A DNA stretch of 64,000 nucleotides from Otis tarda (GCA_026413225.1 CM048552.1:147263053-147327052), one strand, 5' to 3'; shown: positions 47,701 to 62,700, counted from the stretch's first letter. Notes: generated by a model not told the origin, from the letters alone. Program-made: numbers and translations.

Positions 47701-50700
47701 AATTGTTAAGACAAAACTCACAGATGATATGAAGATTTGCAGAAAAAATATGTTATGGGGAATATAAAATTATACTTGTTTTTCATCAAGGAATATTTAC
47801 ATCTCTGTATCTTGATTAGGTGCTGCTTTGTCTCTGAAATGTCAGGCCCGCCTGGGGATTAAGAAACAGCCAATAGCTGTTGTCACATGGGATGTGGATA
47901 ACATCTCAGTGAAAAACTTAGATTTGCCAAGATTTCATGAAAAAACTCATTTGTAAGTACATATAACGCAGAATAATCTTTATTCTATGCAAACTGTGCC
48001 TAGACATTAAAGCCAAAGGTACCAGCTCTTTCTCTCTCTGTTAGTTTTGAAGGACGTGAGCAAGAATATTACAAAGAGACCACTTTGCATATTACTGAAG
48101 TAAAAAAGGAGGATCTGCAGGCAAATTTCACATGTGTAGCAATGAACGAAATGCACAACACAAAGGCCACGGTGACAATGCAACTTAAAGCACAATGTGA
48201 GGGTAGGATTTTCTTGTTTTCTTTTCTTACACTTTGCACTCAGCTTGAGATGTGATGGTGTTTTTATTTTATTATTTGTTTCTGTTAGTAAGAAAGTTTC
48301 TGTTAGTAAGAAGAAAAAACAGTCTACTTCCTCCCTGTGTATTCAAGCCAATGTGAAAATTCTCGTGGCTTCATTAGAACATGAAAGTCAGAATCATAGA
48401 GTGGTTTGGGTTGGAAGGGACCTTTAAAGGTCATCTAGTCCAACCCCCCTGCAAGGAGCAGGGACATCTCCAACCAGATCAGGTTGCTCAGAGCCTCTTC
48501 CAACCTGGCCTGGAATGTTTCCAGGGATGAGGCATCTAACACCTCTCTGGGCAACCTGTTCCAATGTTCCACCACACGGATTGTAAAAAATTTTTTTCCT
48601 TATATCCAGTCTGAATCTACCTCCTTCTGTTTTAAAACCATTGCTGCAGCAGGTCTGTGTCCTTCTTATGCTGGGGGCTCCACCTCTGGATGCAGTACTC
48701 CAGATGGGGTCTCATGAGAACAGAACAGAGGGGCAGAATCACCTCCCTCAACCTTCTAGCCACACTTCTTTTGATGCAGCCCAGGATGTGGTTGGCTTTC
48801 TGTGCTGCAAGCGTGCATTTACCCAAGTGCTTGAGGTAAACTGTGCTACAGGGAGGGCATTACTGAAATGGTATCAGTGAGAGATTAAATATGCAGAGCA
48901 GGACAGTGTATCAGCCCTGTGATAAGAATATCCTGTTTCTAGGTTATTTCTGTTTGGTGACAAATTCCACTTGCTTTGAAGGCATCTGGTGCACTTGGAT
49001 TTGAAGCACACTATTATAGTGCAGTCTGAGTACAAGATACTCAGGCTGTAGAGGATCCTCTGCAGATGAGAGTTCGGCAAGGAACTGACCTCTCCTTTGG
49101 TCGTTAGTGTTACCATGCATTGTGAGGAGCAGAGATTCATCTTCTTTTGAAAATCTAACTGTTGTTTTTACTGATGAACAATGGCAGAAAATAGGCGAAC
49201 TTTAAAAGCAAGAGTTTCAGCTGCCACTTTACCAGTTTACTTACCTTCCCTCCCATACCCCATCCACTCTAGTGCCTTGTTTTTTGACTGAATGTTAAGT
49301 GGCATAACTAACTTCTGCAACATCTGGCTTTATCCTCTCTCCCTCTGAGCACCACTGTGTTCACTATGTGCCACACAGAGGTGTGAATAACACTTGGGAG
49401 GCTTTCCTGTGGTTTTGTTTTTAAATTCATGATTCTATTAATTTCTGTTAGAGAAGGAAAATTGAGATTAGTGAATGGTGTGGAATTGGATGGTCTTTAG
49501 CCCCTATGGGATTTTTTTTTTTTAAACAGGGATAGATAGATCTCTGAGAAAGCACTGTCACCAGCACCACTGAGTTTGATTCTTGTGGCAGAAACTATTA
49601 TTGTGTCTGTGAAGGCACAACAAGAAGCTGCAGTTGATGGTTTCCTTTCTTATCCCTTCAGATGTGCTGAACCACCAAGGATTTTGAGAAGAAATCCTAA
49701 GGTCTTTAACAAGGATTAGTTTTCTATGAGAGAATGAAAGAGTAGAATCAAGTGTACTGTGATCACAGGCTGTGCATAACTCCGTGTCCTGCAGTATTCT
49801 TGACTGTTCATAACTTCCTGCAGGATTATGATTTCAAAGCATAGACCGATTTCCTTGCCATAGCCTAGACTAGAAGGGATGTAGGTGAATTATAACAAAG
49901 GATGGGGCATTATTCAGCAGGACAGCACCAATTCCCCCCAGAGGAAGGTGGTAGGAGATGTTTTGGTTGAATATTACTAAATAACTGGAAGCCTAACATC
50001 ACTTAGGAAGCTGGGAATGCATCAGCTCTGCACTAAATTATCTGAGTGCGGGAACGTACTTGCAATGAGGAGGAAGCAAACTGAGTGCCAGTTGGTGCTC
50101 ACTCTAGTTCAGGCAATACAAGTCCTTTGTGCACCCCATATTGCAAACTGTGTGAAGGAAAGAGCGTATTTTATATGCTGTATTCATCAAGTGATTCATT
50201 AAATCTGTTTTCTGTTGTACACAACTCTTATTTTGTTTTTATCCATAGGTCTCCAGTAAATGTTCATGAAAGCTCTTGACTGTGACCCCCCCTTTGCCTG
50301 TGTTGTGTGGATGTCTGTCCCCTTCTCCTTGTTGCTGCTATTGTCGAGATGCCTGCTTCTGCTACTCAGCATTGTTGGTGTAAGCAATGCTACAGCCAGA
50401 AATGGTTGTGCTCTGCTTTAGTTTCCTTCACTCACTCCTCACACAGCTGAGCAATATTTATGTTAAAACAATGACAGCTTGCCTCTGAGTATAATAAAAA
50501 TGCTGTAGGGTTTTCTTGTGGCTCATATCTTGTAAGCATGTAATAAAAATGTTACTCTATGTCTTTTTTTTTGTGTTTTGTTTGTTCGTTTATTTTTAAT
50601 TTTTTAAAAAAAACAATTGTGATTTCTTTACATGGTTGTTTCTCAGTGTTTCCCACAGCACAAATTGTGTCTGCTAGCTACTGTACTGTTAATGTGCTTT

Positions 50701-53700
50701 TTACACAAGTTCCCGCTCTGTATTCTGATTTTTTTTTTTCAGGGCATTTAGTATGAGTTACATTATCATCATTTGTAGCACAGATCTGTGATAAGAAGTA
50801 GGAGATGAATAGGTGTTGTGCCACTTACTACTCAAATCAGTCAATTTTGGGGGTGTTTAGTGAGCTAGGTATATAATGTTTAGCTGCACAGGTGACAGAT
50901 TAAAGGAGGAAGCAAAGACACTGTGAGCAATTGCATTAGAGTTGCTGTTCAGTCTTACAGGAATAGTCTCTGTCTTCAAAAACCTGCTGAATCAATGACT
51001 GACTCACCACACGGAAATTTTCTACGGTAAACAGGAATTAAATTTATTTTTCTGAGTCATAACCAAATACTTTAAATCCTAGTTCACTGTTGGCATTATC
51101 ATTATAATTAACCATAGCAATTTGGTTTGATAACAATTGTAATCTACATAAGAACAAAAAATTGGCAGAGAAGAGTGACAAGAACAGGAGGAGTTTCTTT
51201 CACAGTCAAGAGTGTTAGAGCTGTTTGTTTTTATCTCCATGGAAAACAAAAATACTCCATTAATACTTCCAGGAACAGATGCCATTAGCAAAGCTGCTTG
51301 ACATTTCACAGGGAAAAAAGTATATTTTCCAGTTAAGAATACATGCTGTGCACCCATGTAGGTATTCACCTAGGTGTGTAAAGAAGAGTGCTGTATTGTG
51401 AAAAAAGTGCCTGTCCCAAGTCTTGTGTTTTTTTTTTCCTTTTAAGAGTGCTTATTTTTTAAGATAGGAAATAAATGCTTCTAAGAGAAGCTGATCAGCT
51501 CTGTAGAAATGAGCTACCTGACCCAAATACCTCAGTTATCAGGAGTAATGCAGTGCGGTCAGATCCTTTTGGTGTGATTTGGTGATATTCAGACTATGCA
51601 TACTATGTCTTTTAGACACAGAGAAATCAGCCAAATTCTTTGTCTGTTTTAACAGAATAATTTAATAAGGATTTGGCTATGAATTTTGACAGTCTCTACA
51701 GCAATGTTTTTGCCTTCATTAGGAGTTGTTACTGTTCCTGCATCTTTCAGCTGCTGGTGCTCCTGCATTCAGAGGTTGCTTTTCCTCCTGCTGAGGAAGA
51801 TCTTTCTCCATTTTTTTCTTATCCATGCCCTGCCTAGTCTTTGATCACCCCTAGTCAATACAGAACCCATCCTTCCGCACTATTTCCCATCCTTTCTCTC
51901 CCCTCTTTCCCTGAAGCTGTTTAGTATCTTCTGACTCCTTCACCAACACTTGTTCACAAGCACATTCTTCATGTCTCATAATACCACTTTACAGAAAATA
52001 TAGACTGTTTCATTTCCTCCAGATCTTTCAGTCCTGTATCTCCCTTTTTAATTCCAGAGATGGTGATCATCCCACATTTTACATTCCCTCTCTGCCACAA
52101 GACATGTCCTCTTATGTGCTCTGAGATCACCTGCATAACTTGTGTGGTGTGCCTCCAGTCACTGTAAGGCTAAGGAATTTGCAAAAACTTTTAATTCCCT
52201 TTTCTTCCACCTTTCCTGACAAACATTTAGCTCATCTTGCTGAACACCTGGCAAGAGGCAGTGACTCTGCCTGCCAGACTACTCCCAGTTGCCCTCCACA
52301 GCTGCTTGGTATCTCTTACGCTGGAAGATGCCACCTCTCAAGAATGAGAAAAATAATTTGCTGCAGTGTTCAAGGCAGTTCAGCTCATTGATAACTGCAG
52401 TGACTCAATGCTCACAAAAGTAGCTCTGCTGGCAGAATGGGAGGAAGCTGTTCCTCCTGAGACAGAAGCAATGACAAGTAGTTGGAGAAATGCTGAATTC
52501 AACTCCTTCTACCAGTAGAGCTGGAGCAGGATAGGAACATCTCTTCAGCATCTCTTAACTTGTCTGCTAGGGAATACACAGGCTGTCTGAATACCTTCCA
52601 AGTCCTTCCCTTTTTATTAATATCTAAGCTTTTAGTTCCTCATCTTGATTTGGGACATCAGCTCTGTTCTTCCTCAAAGAGACTTAATGCCAAGTCTAAC
52701 CTCTTGGCTCACATCTGTTAGACAGATGTGGATAGGAGTTCCAGACCCAGATCTCTGCCTTTACTGTCTGGAAGCGCGTCCACCTTAGAAGCCAGAGAAG
52801 TTACAAAAAAATGCTATTCTTCTAGGGTTTGTCCGGAAATCCTTCAAATGTTACTTTCTGACTTGTTTACTCTGGCTTTTCCAGTATTGTTTCTTGTGAG
52901 CTGATAGTTCTGTATTTCCATTGCTCATGAATACAAATAAATAGTATTAGAAGAAAGTCTGCTCATGAACTCTCTGCCGCTAAATGATGCAGCAAAGACA
53001 AACAGAACAACAGGATCTGTTCAACCTTGATTAGGGCCTCCAAAAGTGGCTTCTGGCCCTTGCTCCCATTGTGCTGAATATAGCTGATTTATTCCAGAGA
53101 AACGAGAGGCTGAGTCAGCCTTACTGGGAACTGAACCTGCTCTTCCAAGAAGACTCCTGTGGGGTTCTTGTCTGATGCTTTACAAGCTCTATAAGCACAG
53201 GAAATTTATCATTTCTTTTCCAGCCTTGGTCTAATCCGTGCAAAACCAAATGTAAACAGTGGGGTTTTTTTTAGATTTGTAATTGCAGAAGTTGTTTTAA
53301 TCTCTTTCTTCTCTGGATGTTTTATAGATACTTAATGTGTTACATCAGTATTTGCAATGTCATGGCGAGCATGCTCTTAACAAATGAAAAAATAAGAAAT
53401 AGTGGTAATCTCTGATCCTTGGGTCATCCTCACCAGGTAGTGGAAAGGCGTTTCAGATTTTGTCTGTGTATGCGTATATTGACCAGGAAAACAGATCAAA
53501 TAAAATTTGAAGGGGTGCACAAGGACAAAGTTCCTTCATGGGAACCACATGACATTGTTAAAACTACAAAACAACCAAACTTTGCTATAAAAGAACTGGT
53601 TGTTTTCTTGCCCACTTCAATCTTATGAGAGGGTGGTTTTCCCAGATCTCCTAGTTCTGGTGAAGTAGGCTTCGTCAGGTGCCTAGTGTTTCTTTCTCCA

Positions 53701-56700
53701 TTTAAATGACAAATAAAGAAACAGAAAGAGTGTTGCAACAAGGGCACGGACTCCGTGGATGGTGTACCAGAGACCTTTATTGTCCGTCAGCCCAAGTCTT
53801 TTATCTCTTTTCTCAGTTACATGCGAATGCACGCGCTTAATCATCTAATTCAATTGGTAGCAATATACTGTTCATGCGCCTTAAATTTCATTTGGATTGG
53901 TTATAGATTTTTAGTTGTCTTTACTATTTTTGCCTTTGATATTTACTTATCTTGTTCTAATTGCTGTTTTTTGTTATTGAGCAAGTGGTGTTCAAGGACA
54001 TAGCTCAAATTCTTCAATATCAGACAGCTGTTCCCACAAAAGAGTGTGAAAACCACGTCAGATTTACTGTCCACCCTAACAGAGGAAAGGAAAAATGTAC
54101 TTGTAAACTCTTTATTTATATAGTTTTTAAGTGGAATTTCTCAGGCACTAATATTTTTAGGTTTTCTCCATAAGTACTAATCAATACACTGCCTTAATCA
54201 ACATTACCCGGAGAAGCCAGGTAATCTGTAAATGTCAGTATGAGATGCTTCACTGCTAGATATCTTCTTATTTCATTCACTTAGTGCCAAGTCCAAGAGA
54301 AAGCTCTGAAACTGATCCTTGGTAGTGGTCAGTGCCTTTACCTGGCAGCTTGCTGGCTGCATACATACAATGTGCAGCATTTTCCAGTCATCTGTCTTGC
54401 TGCATCTTCTGTAGAGGAAATGGAAACTGTCCCTTCAGCCTGCTGTAAGATGCACCTCCTCAAGTGCCAGTGAATGGCCTACTGCTGCAGCCACATGTGT
54501 CTTGAGTGTGTTTTGCAGGCACAGGGAGGAAAAACCCTGAACGTCTGATCCCTGCTTTGAATGCGCGAGGCTTGGCTGGGTGGAGTTGCTACCAGTACAT
54601 GCAATCACCCTCCATGGGTTGAATTGCTGTGAACAGTCTTTACAGAAAGAATACCAGAGCTGACCTCCATGTTGATGTCGCCAGAATGATTGTATTTAAA
54701 TTTATACATTGCCAGCATTCAAAGGAATATTTCTTTTCTCAGCTAAGATAATTTGGAATTTGTAGCACACCTCAAATCTTGCTGTAGCACTGAGGAGACA
54801 CATGCTTCCAGTGATATTCCAAGCCTGGGCATTGCATCTGGCAAGTATTATGTCTGCTATACCATAGTAAAATAAAAATAGAGGTGGGCCCTTTTATGCA
54901 TACGTAATGCACAATCTGGATGTTTTCATGTGTATTTCTTTGGGAGTAAAAGTTCATCACCCAGTCTGATGCCTCTGGGAGTATATTTTTTAAGGCAAGC
55001 ATTTCAATGATCTGAATCACAGAAAAGTCCCCAAAGCAGCTATATTAAAACAACTGTATGATGATAAGTTGTTGTGCTGGGCAGGAATAATTAGGTAAAG
55101 AAGATGGACTGTCAATGAAAGTTCTTAATGGACTTAGTTGCCAGAGAAAAAATGTACATGGAACTGCTCTGAGTCTACATGTTAAAACGAAGTGGAGTAG
55201 ATTTAAGTATCTTTCATTTACTTAGGAAAAGATTTCTACTATAAGCAAATTATCTATTAATCTTCTCTCCAGGGGAATAATGAATCCTATTTGGGGAATT
55301 GCTGTATAAAGCCTTTGACATTTTAATTTCAAACTTGGCTATTGGGAATTCATAGTGTTCTCAATACTGAACTCTGGGTGAATTTAGTATGCCCAGGACA
55401 TAGGTTAAACGTATTTTCTTCAGCTTTGTGGCTGTAACAGTCTGTAGATTAAGCTTCTATCTTTCTAGTTTAGAGAGAGCACAAAATGACCCTGTTTGTA
55501 CTTCCCATCATCTCTTGCTGCAGCAGAACTAGGTGTCATCTAGAGGATGCACATATCTAGATTGGCTTCTGCTCTGTGAATCACAGAACAAGTGGAAAGA
55601 ATGGGCTATTAGGGAAATGTAGCTATCTGGGCTGTGATAGAAACATAATTCTCCCCTAGCAGAGTGATAATCACAATGTTGTCCTAGACTAGCTGTGTGC
55701 ATACGATAGCACGTCTAAGCCATCCTTACAGAATCATAGAATCACAGAATGGTTTGAGTAGGAAGAGACCTTTAAAGGTCATCTAGTCCAACCCCCCTGC
55801 AGGGACATCTCCAACTCAATCAGATTGCTCAGAGCCCTGTTTAACCTGACCTTGAATGTTTCCAGTGATGAAGCATCCACCACCTGTCTGGGCAACCTGT
55901 TCTAGTGTTCCACCACCCTCAGTGTAAAAAATTTCTTCCTTATCCTTCCCTATCCTTGATAAGTCTTCATCTCTGAGGTGGAGGTGGTCAAATGCAAGAG
56001 CTCTTCCACAAGGGAAGTTGGAACTAAAGTGAGTGGCTCCTTTCTTTGCCAGTTTTCCTTACTCATCATTGTTATTTTATGATCCTTGACCCTCTTCAAA
56101 GGAAAAGGCAAAGGAGAACATCATCTGCCTCCAGCACAGTTTATTTTATTTTTGTGACTAGGACATGTTTTGTTTTCCTGCTTGTTTTGCGTACTTTGTT
56201 CTTATCTTGGAGATTGCATTATTTGCGCATGTTTCTCTGTACCCTGTTTGTGCAACTCTGCAAGAAGCCTCTGCTTGCCCTTTTGTAGACACTTACAGTT
56301 GTCATGCGTAGGCTTAGATGCCTTACAAAATGCTTGAACACTGTTGCTGGTTGTGTTATTAACAGTTTTATGATGTTACAAAATATTCAAACATTGTTGT
56401 CAGCTGTGGTATTTATTGTAGGGAGGTCTGGATTCAACAGAAGTAAATATTAACTATACACTGCTTAGTATGCATCTAGTTTAGGGGTCTCTGTATTGGC
56501 TACTCGGTAAGCGTAGGAAAAAACTTTGTCATTTCTGTGGTGAGCTCCTTAAAGCTGCAACAGAAATAAGGATACAGAAGGCTGAAGATTCTTCACATGG
56601 GTTTAACTTCTCTACAGCTAACAATATGTTCCTCTTCTTTGCAGTGGGTCTTCCTAACGTCCTCTTGATTGTAGGATCTCTAGTTCTGCTATTTGTAATA

Positions 56701-59700
56701 GCAGCCTCTGTTATCCTTTATCAGTCCTTCCGAGTTGATATCGTCCTGTTGTATCGGGAAATATTTCAGCCCTACTCAGTCAAGGATGGTGAGTAAGAAC
56801 TGAGCAAGGAAGTTTAAAAAAAAAGGAAAAAAAGCAGATCATATGGAAAGGAGTTTATTTCGTAGTTGATTACTAACTCATATGATACCTGAGCCTGATT
56901 CTTCACTTCCTCATGTCTTCTCAAATAATCTAGATAATGGGGAAAAAACATTGCTCTGGTAGTGCTTTATATTCCCTTGTTTCCTGGGTTCTGTAGTGAT
57001 GTGTCACATAAAAGAGCGATTCAGTCCTGGTTTCATGGGTTTTTTTAACCAAATATTTGCCATGAAACATTGAAGGACAGTGAAAATCCAGTTCACATTG
57101 CTATTAACTGTACTTGTTATGTGCTCTCTGAAGCAAAGTAACCATCCAGCTGGCTCATATGTTCACAGGCATGTGCTAGAGCAATACAGTTCTCATCAGC
57201 TGAAGAGCAAGGTACCAATGCTGTGGAAGATGCTTTGTGGCAGAATACAGCCCATCCCACTTTAGGGGTGGACTTCAGCTCAAGATTTAGACTTCTAAAT
57301 TTAGTCACATGCAATGAAGGTGCACACATGAAAGTTCTCATCATAGAGATGAAACCTGGAAACCTGAGACTGGGTTCAGCTGTCAAACTGTAAGCAACTG
57401 GTGCCACTTGAGCTTCCTTAGGACTTAAGAGAGACCTGAACCTCTCTGCAGTGGCAACTGGAGGGCAGGCAGTGCCCAATGACACCATATGGCACATGTT
57501 TTTAGGTGACCAAATCCAGCTCCTCATTAATAAAATCACCTCAGCTAACCAGGCACTGGAACTTTGCATCAGCAGTCTAAACATGGACGTCTAGAGTAAT
57601 TTGGGATGGCCAGAAAAATGGACAGGTAACACAGATCTGCTGGATGTTGCAGACTTCTGAAGCAGGGGCTGGAGACCAGGCAGGGTACCATAGGAAGTCT
57701 CAAATGGCACTAGATGCCTACGTTTAGGCAACCCAACTGGGCCTCTGGCATTTACATAAGAGTAATCTTAATCTCTCTAAAATTCATTAACTGCAATGGC
57801 TAGTTCTCCACTGATTGTAGCAGGACTTTAGACACCTGGCTTTCATGTAGACACCTAAATTTACATTTTTTAAGTCTGATGCTGACTTCTACCACAGACA
57901 TCTTCATGGTAGATACCTACAGCTGATCTAGTTACTTTTGTTCTCTTTAAAGAGGAGAGAAGTATGCTTTTTAGGGCAGTTTCCATTTAAGTATATTTTA
58001 TGATGAAATGAGTCAGACTCTGGAAATGGCAATTTCTTTTTTGCTGTAAGGATGGTCTGGTCAAGAACTCCAGATAGCAAGAAAAGAAGTGGTAATGTCA
58101 TCTCCACTGGAAAGAAGGAAACAAACCATTTGGGATTAGAAAACTAATGCTAGAATGGAAAACATCTGAGAGAAATGAAGAAAAGAGTGAAAGAAATATT
58201 TGACTTTGACTTGGTCCTGACTGTAAGACTACTTCCTGAGGAAAGGAACTTTTCACTCAGAAGTGTGATATGTTGTGGGAACGATGAGTAATTTCTTCAA
58301 GGTGGAAGAATTTAAGTGGAATGTCTTGTCCTGAAAGACAAAGGCTGTTGACAGTCTGTTGTATCATTGAAATAACAAATTATGAGCCTCATCTCTATTT
58401 CATGATAATATGCTTTGATCAATTGAATTCTTACTCTATCTGCTTTGGGATACAGCCTTCACAATACAAAGGTCAGGTTCTCCAAAGCTACAAACACTCA
58501 GGACATTACAATTGAGAATGGAAAACACCAGATGTGCATGGTTTCTGATTTCCAAACATGCATCCAATGATACACATTGTTCAGATTAGCAGGAACTTCT
58601 ACTTATATCTATTTCAAAGACTGATATTTTTATTTATCTTCTAGCTGTTGCAATAGACAGCTCTAATTCATGTTAACACAATACACTTTCCTCTTGTTTT
58701 GCCTTGCAGGTGGGAAGATATATGATGCATATGTAATCTACCCTAGAAGCCACACCAATGAAGCTAGTTTTGTGGAATATTTTGTTTACCAAATCATGCC
58801 AGATATTCTAGAAAATAAATGTGGATATAAACTGTGTATTTATGGGAGAGATATATATCCTGGAGAAGGTAAGTTTCAGATCAGAAAATGCACCGAATTA
58901 CTTGTTAAGTTGGAGCAAATTGTGCTTCTAGTCCCTTTTAGGAGGCTAGGAGGTCTCTTCATGTTCCTGAGCTGGCTGCTCATCACCTCAGCAGCCGTGT
59001 GTCTGCTCTTTCAAGCAGGGTGACTTGCCAGTGTGCTAAGAAAAGCAAGCTACAGGGCAGGGGCACAGATTGTTTATCATCTTTTCCAGTCATGCAGGAA
59101 ATGTGACCCCAAGCGTGACTCTTCTAAACATACACATGCTCTTTGGGTAGTGTAACTGCATAGCCATTATCTGGGCAAAGCCACAACCCAACCGTGCATG
59201 AGTACGTATACAAGACATAGAAGAGGAGAAAAACACAAACTAAGTTCAGGAATTAACCTTGCTTTTATCACTCAGGATTTTTCAACCTGTTATGAGGGCG
59301 TTAGAGTCACAGGAAGTTCAGCTTCTGTTCACTGACATGACCTACTTTCACTTCTCACAGTTCCCAGTGCTCATTTGGGAGAGCTGGTATTCTTTATTCC
59401 CATTTCCTTGTCTTCCAGAATGGAATCGCGTTAATTAATCTGTGCTGATTTCTGTATGGACACCTCTACACTCTCTCTTACTGCTGTCATCTAGGTGCTA
59501 TCTGCTTTTCTCCAGAGCTGACTTGTCTGTTTGTCTTGTGCTCTGGTTATTCTGTGGACCAGATCTTCTCTTTCTGTCAATAAGCAGGCATGAAGCCAAA
59601 GCTGGCACATTTTCTGTTACAAATTTCTGAAATCATCTGGATTGGAACAGGGATCCTTCACCTGCCCAGAGCTGGGCTGAGGCCTTTAATGTCCTTCTCT

Positions 59701-62700
59701 TCTGGAGAGGAGCAAAAGTGCTGCCTGGCCTTGAGAAAAGCCACTGTAACAAGAATGTAAACAAAGCTGCAGGAGTTGTGGAGACAGACCATTCCCAGAA
59801 AGAAATGAACAGCAGCTCACAAAGCTGTCAATGACAAAAACATATGTCACCTCTGTGAGTGATTAAGGATGGCACAATATTTTGTTATGGGACAGTACTC
59901 TCAAGCTGTGTTTTATGGATGGGAGTCCTGAAGAAAATGGAGCATGGCATGCAACTGAGGTGAAGACTGTGGGACTAACAAGGACTCAAATAAGTTAGAT
60001 AAAAACAAAGACATTTTCACTGTACAAAGGCATGAATGGATGCCTTTGACAGTGCATAACTTTTGTTTGACTTGTTTGGTCCGATTTAATCAAAACTCTA
60101 AAAATGTCCTGAGTGTTGACCGTTGTCCTCCTTTTTCTCTTCTTGCCTACTTCTCCAGCCTTCTACTTTTCTCATCCACTTTCATGCTCCAAAATGCTTT
60201 CATTTGGGTGAACAAACTACTCTGAACCTGTCTGCCACTGGGAGTTAAAAGAACTTAAAAGTTCTCTGCTTCCAGACAGATGGACTTTACCCATACACTA
60301 CCCACTCTTGTTTATCTTCTGATCTTGAGCCTTTCATTATCAGGTTTCCAAATCCAAAATGTTACAATTAAAATATGCTAAGCATAGGAAAACAGGAAAT
60401 ACCACTCTGAGTTATTGTGATCCTTTCTGAACACGTATCATAGCATTTGATGAATCATATTCTTCACTGTAAAACTTAATGCATATCCAGAAAAAAAAAT
60501 GCAGTGAGAATATGAGAATATAAATTGAATTATTATTTCAGGACATGCTTATGACACTTAGTTCCAGAGCAAAGCTTTATTACTTGAAATTTGTATTCTT
60601 CCAGTAAAAAGGAATGTTAAGCAGAATGATTCAAGTGATAAACTGCACTGCATAGCTGTTGGAGTCCCATTACACTTCACTAAACTAGTGGTCTTTTTGT
60701 TTTCTAGCCTTACTGATTAATAGCATTTTCTACAACCTAACAATTGCCTGAAGAGGTGCAAATGCAAATATTGCCCAGCAAACCAAGAATTTTCACCTAC
60801 ATCACCTTCTACTCCATTCTTCTTGTGGTCTTATTGCTCTGCCAACTGCATTCATTGCTGCAGAATCTAACTGAACACTACTGGAGCTGCTGTATCTGTA
60901 ACACACAAAACCACGAGCAAATAACAGAGGAATTATCATACTTTACTGGAGCAATGTTCAGTGTAGCCGAGTGTCCTATCTTCAGCAGTGGCCATGGGCA
61001 AAGGACTGGAAAAGTCTTTAAGAACAGGGCAAGCTTATATTATACTTCCACTAATGTACTCTCCCGGCAGTATGTGAAATTCAGATGCTTGAATACTTAC
61101 ATGTGATAGTTGCTGAAGGATTTTTCTTTCACAATATTTTCTGTCAGTTTCTGAACTCATATAAACTTCTAGCATTCATAAAACAGGTTGCAGCAAATCC
61201 CTCGGTAAAAGCACCTATAGCATGCAGCCCCATCTTTCCTCTTGCCACAAGTATGGCATCAGAAATTCAAATGGAGAAGTGAATACCTTCCCAGGTTTGT
61301 GGTCTTTCAGTCCTTCAGGTTTGTGGACTGCACCTCAAAACTGAGAAAGATGTTTTTTAAAAGTGTTTTTATTATGGGAACTAAACATATGACAGTACCT
61401 GCTTACCTCAATTTTTCTCACATTCCAAAGCATTTATTCTCCTAATATCAGGAAAATTTAGCGAAAAAAAGAAGAAAATTAAGGGAGTTTGAATTGGTGA
61501 ACATCAGAGAATAGCAAATTGTTTTCACAGAATACTTTCAGAGACAAGAAATAGGATGGAGTAGTCATTGAAAGAGTTCTCTTCCTGACCCAGGAGCTGA
61601 ATAAGCTGAGCATCTCTGAGACTAAGAAGACACTTGCAATGAGCTGGCAGCCCCCAGCAAAGGAAAAGAGGATGCATACGCAACTGGCTGATGACATCTG
61701 CATATCAGTGGCTTTGTTAAGTAATTGCTATGTTGAATTTTCCTAGCTTGACTCCCACCTCCTTTCTTTTGGCTCAGCATCACATGCTCCCACCAAAACA
61801 ACTCCAGTGTTCATTCTACAGGCCACAGGAAACTATTTCACTGGATGGGCATTCATCTGCGATCTTCCTCCCATAGACATCACAGCAGGTCATCAAGAAA
61901 AGCAACTCCCAGAGACTTGATGTAGACCTTTCCAAGCTGACACAGAAGTTTCTTCCATAGCATGCTGGCTCTTGAGTTTCCCAGGTTCAACACCTCTGAC
62001 ATCACAGTCCCAGTTGTGGTTGATCAGCTCTCCCTAACAGGACAGTGGGAAAGAAAACCACCTTTAGTCACCCTAAAAGTACCCTGCAAGTCTTAGTCCA
62101 CGCATTCCAACACAATACACAGGTTAGGGATAAATTAGCATGCTATAGCTTGGGAGAATTAACACTTCCTCTACCAGTAAGTAAGCGTCTTAGAAGTCAC
62201 CCAAAAGTCTCCAAATAACTAACGTTCATGAGCAGGTATGACAGGATCAGTCTATAAAGCACTAAACTTGATAGAACATGATTCCTTATGTGGAGACTAT
62301 TGATCAAGCACAAATTTGATGCAATCCAGATCTAATGAACTTGGCCCTAGATTGTCAGATGATAAATTCCTAGCAATTCTTAAAAGTGAAAACATTAATG
62401 TTTCAACCAAGGAAAAAATTTGAAAGGACAAGGTTTTGGTTTTGTTTTGTCTTGTTTTGTTCTTTCGTTTTCTTTTCTTTTCTTTTTTTTTTTTTTGAAG
62501 AGCTTTTCCTTATGGATAAACTGTATGAGAACAAAGTGAGACAGAATTTATTTCTAGTCAAAAAGCAATGAAAATGAAGTGCCTTATAACAGAAATTTCA
62601 GGATCTCATAATTTTCTTGTATGTTCCTAGATACAGCCAGTGCAATTGAGAAAAGGATGCAGAAGAGCAGACGGCTGATCATCCTTCTAACACACCAGCT

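Larger units (their letters stand above)
48203..56644 (+). other. IL1RL1 intron 7 (8.4 kb)
   Basis: By far the largest intron of the gene, between the last Ig exon and the membrane exon. It holds two minus-strand CR1 fragments and one antisense solo LTR, listed separately. A small hairpin (9-base arms, TAG loop) lies at 52710-52730. Otherwise nothing recognised. In mammals, alternative 3' ends at this position make soluble ST2. Confidence 0.75.

Noticed and set aside
58869..59023. Read-through extension of the first TIR exon as an alternative protein end
   Set aside because: The open frame continues 51 codons into the intron, but it would cut the TIR domain in half. A consensus donor lies at the exon end, and nothing indicates use.
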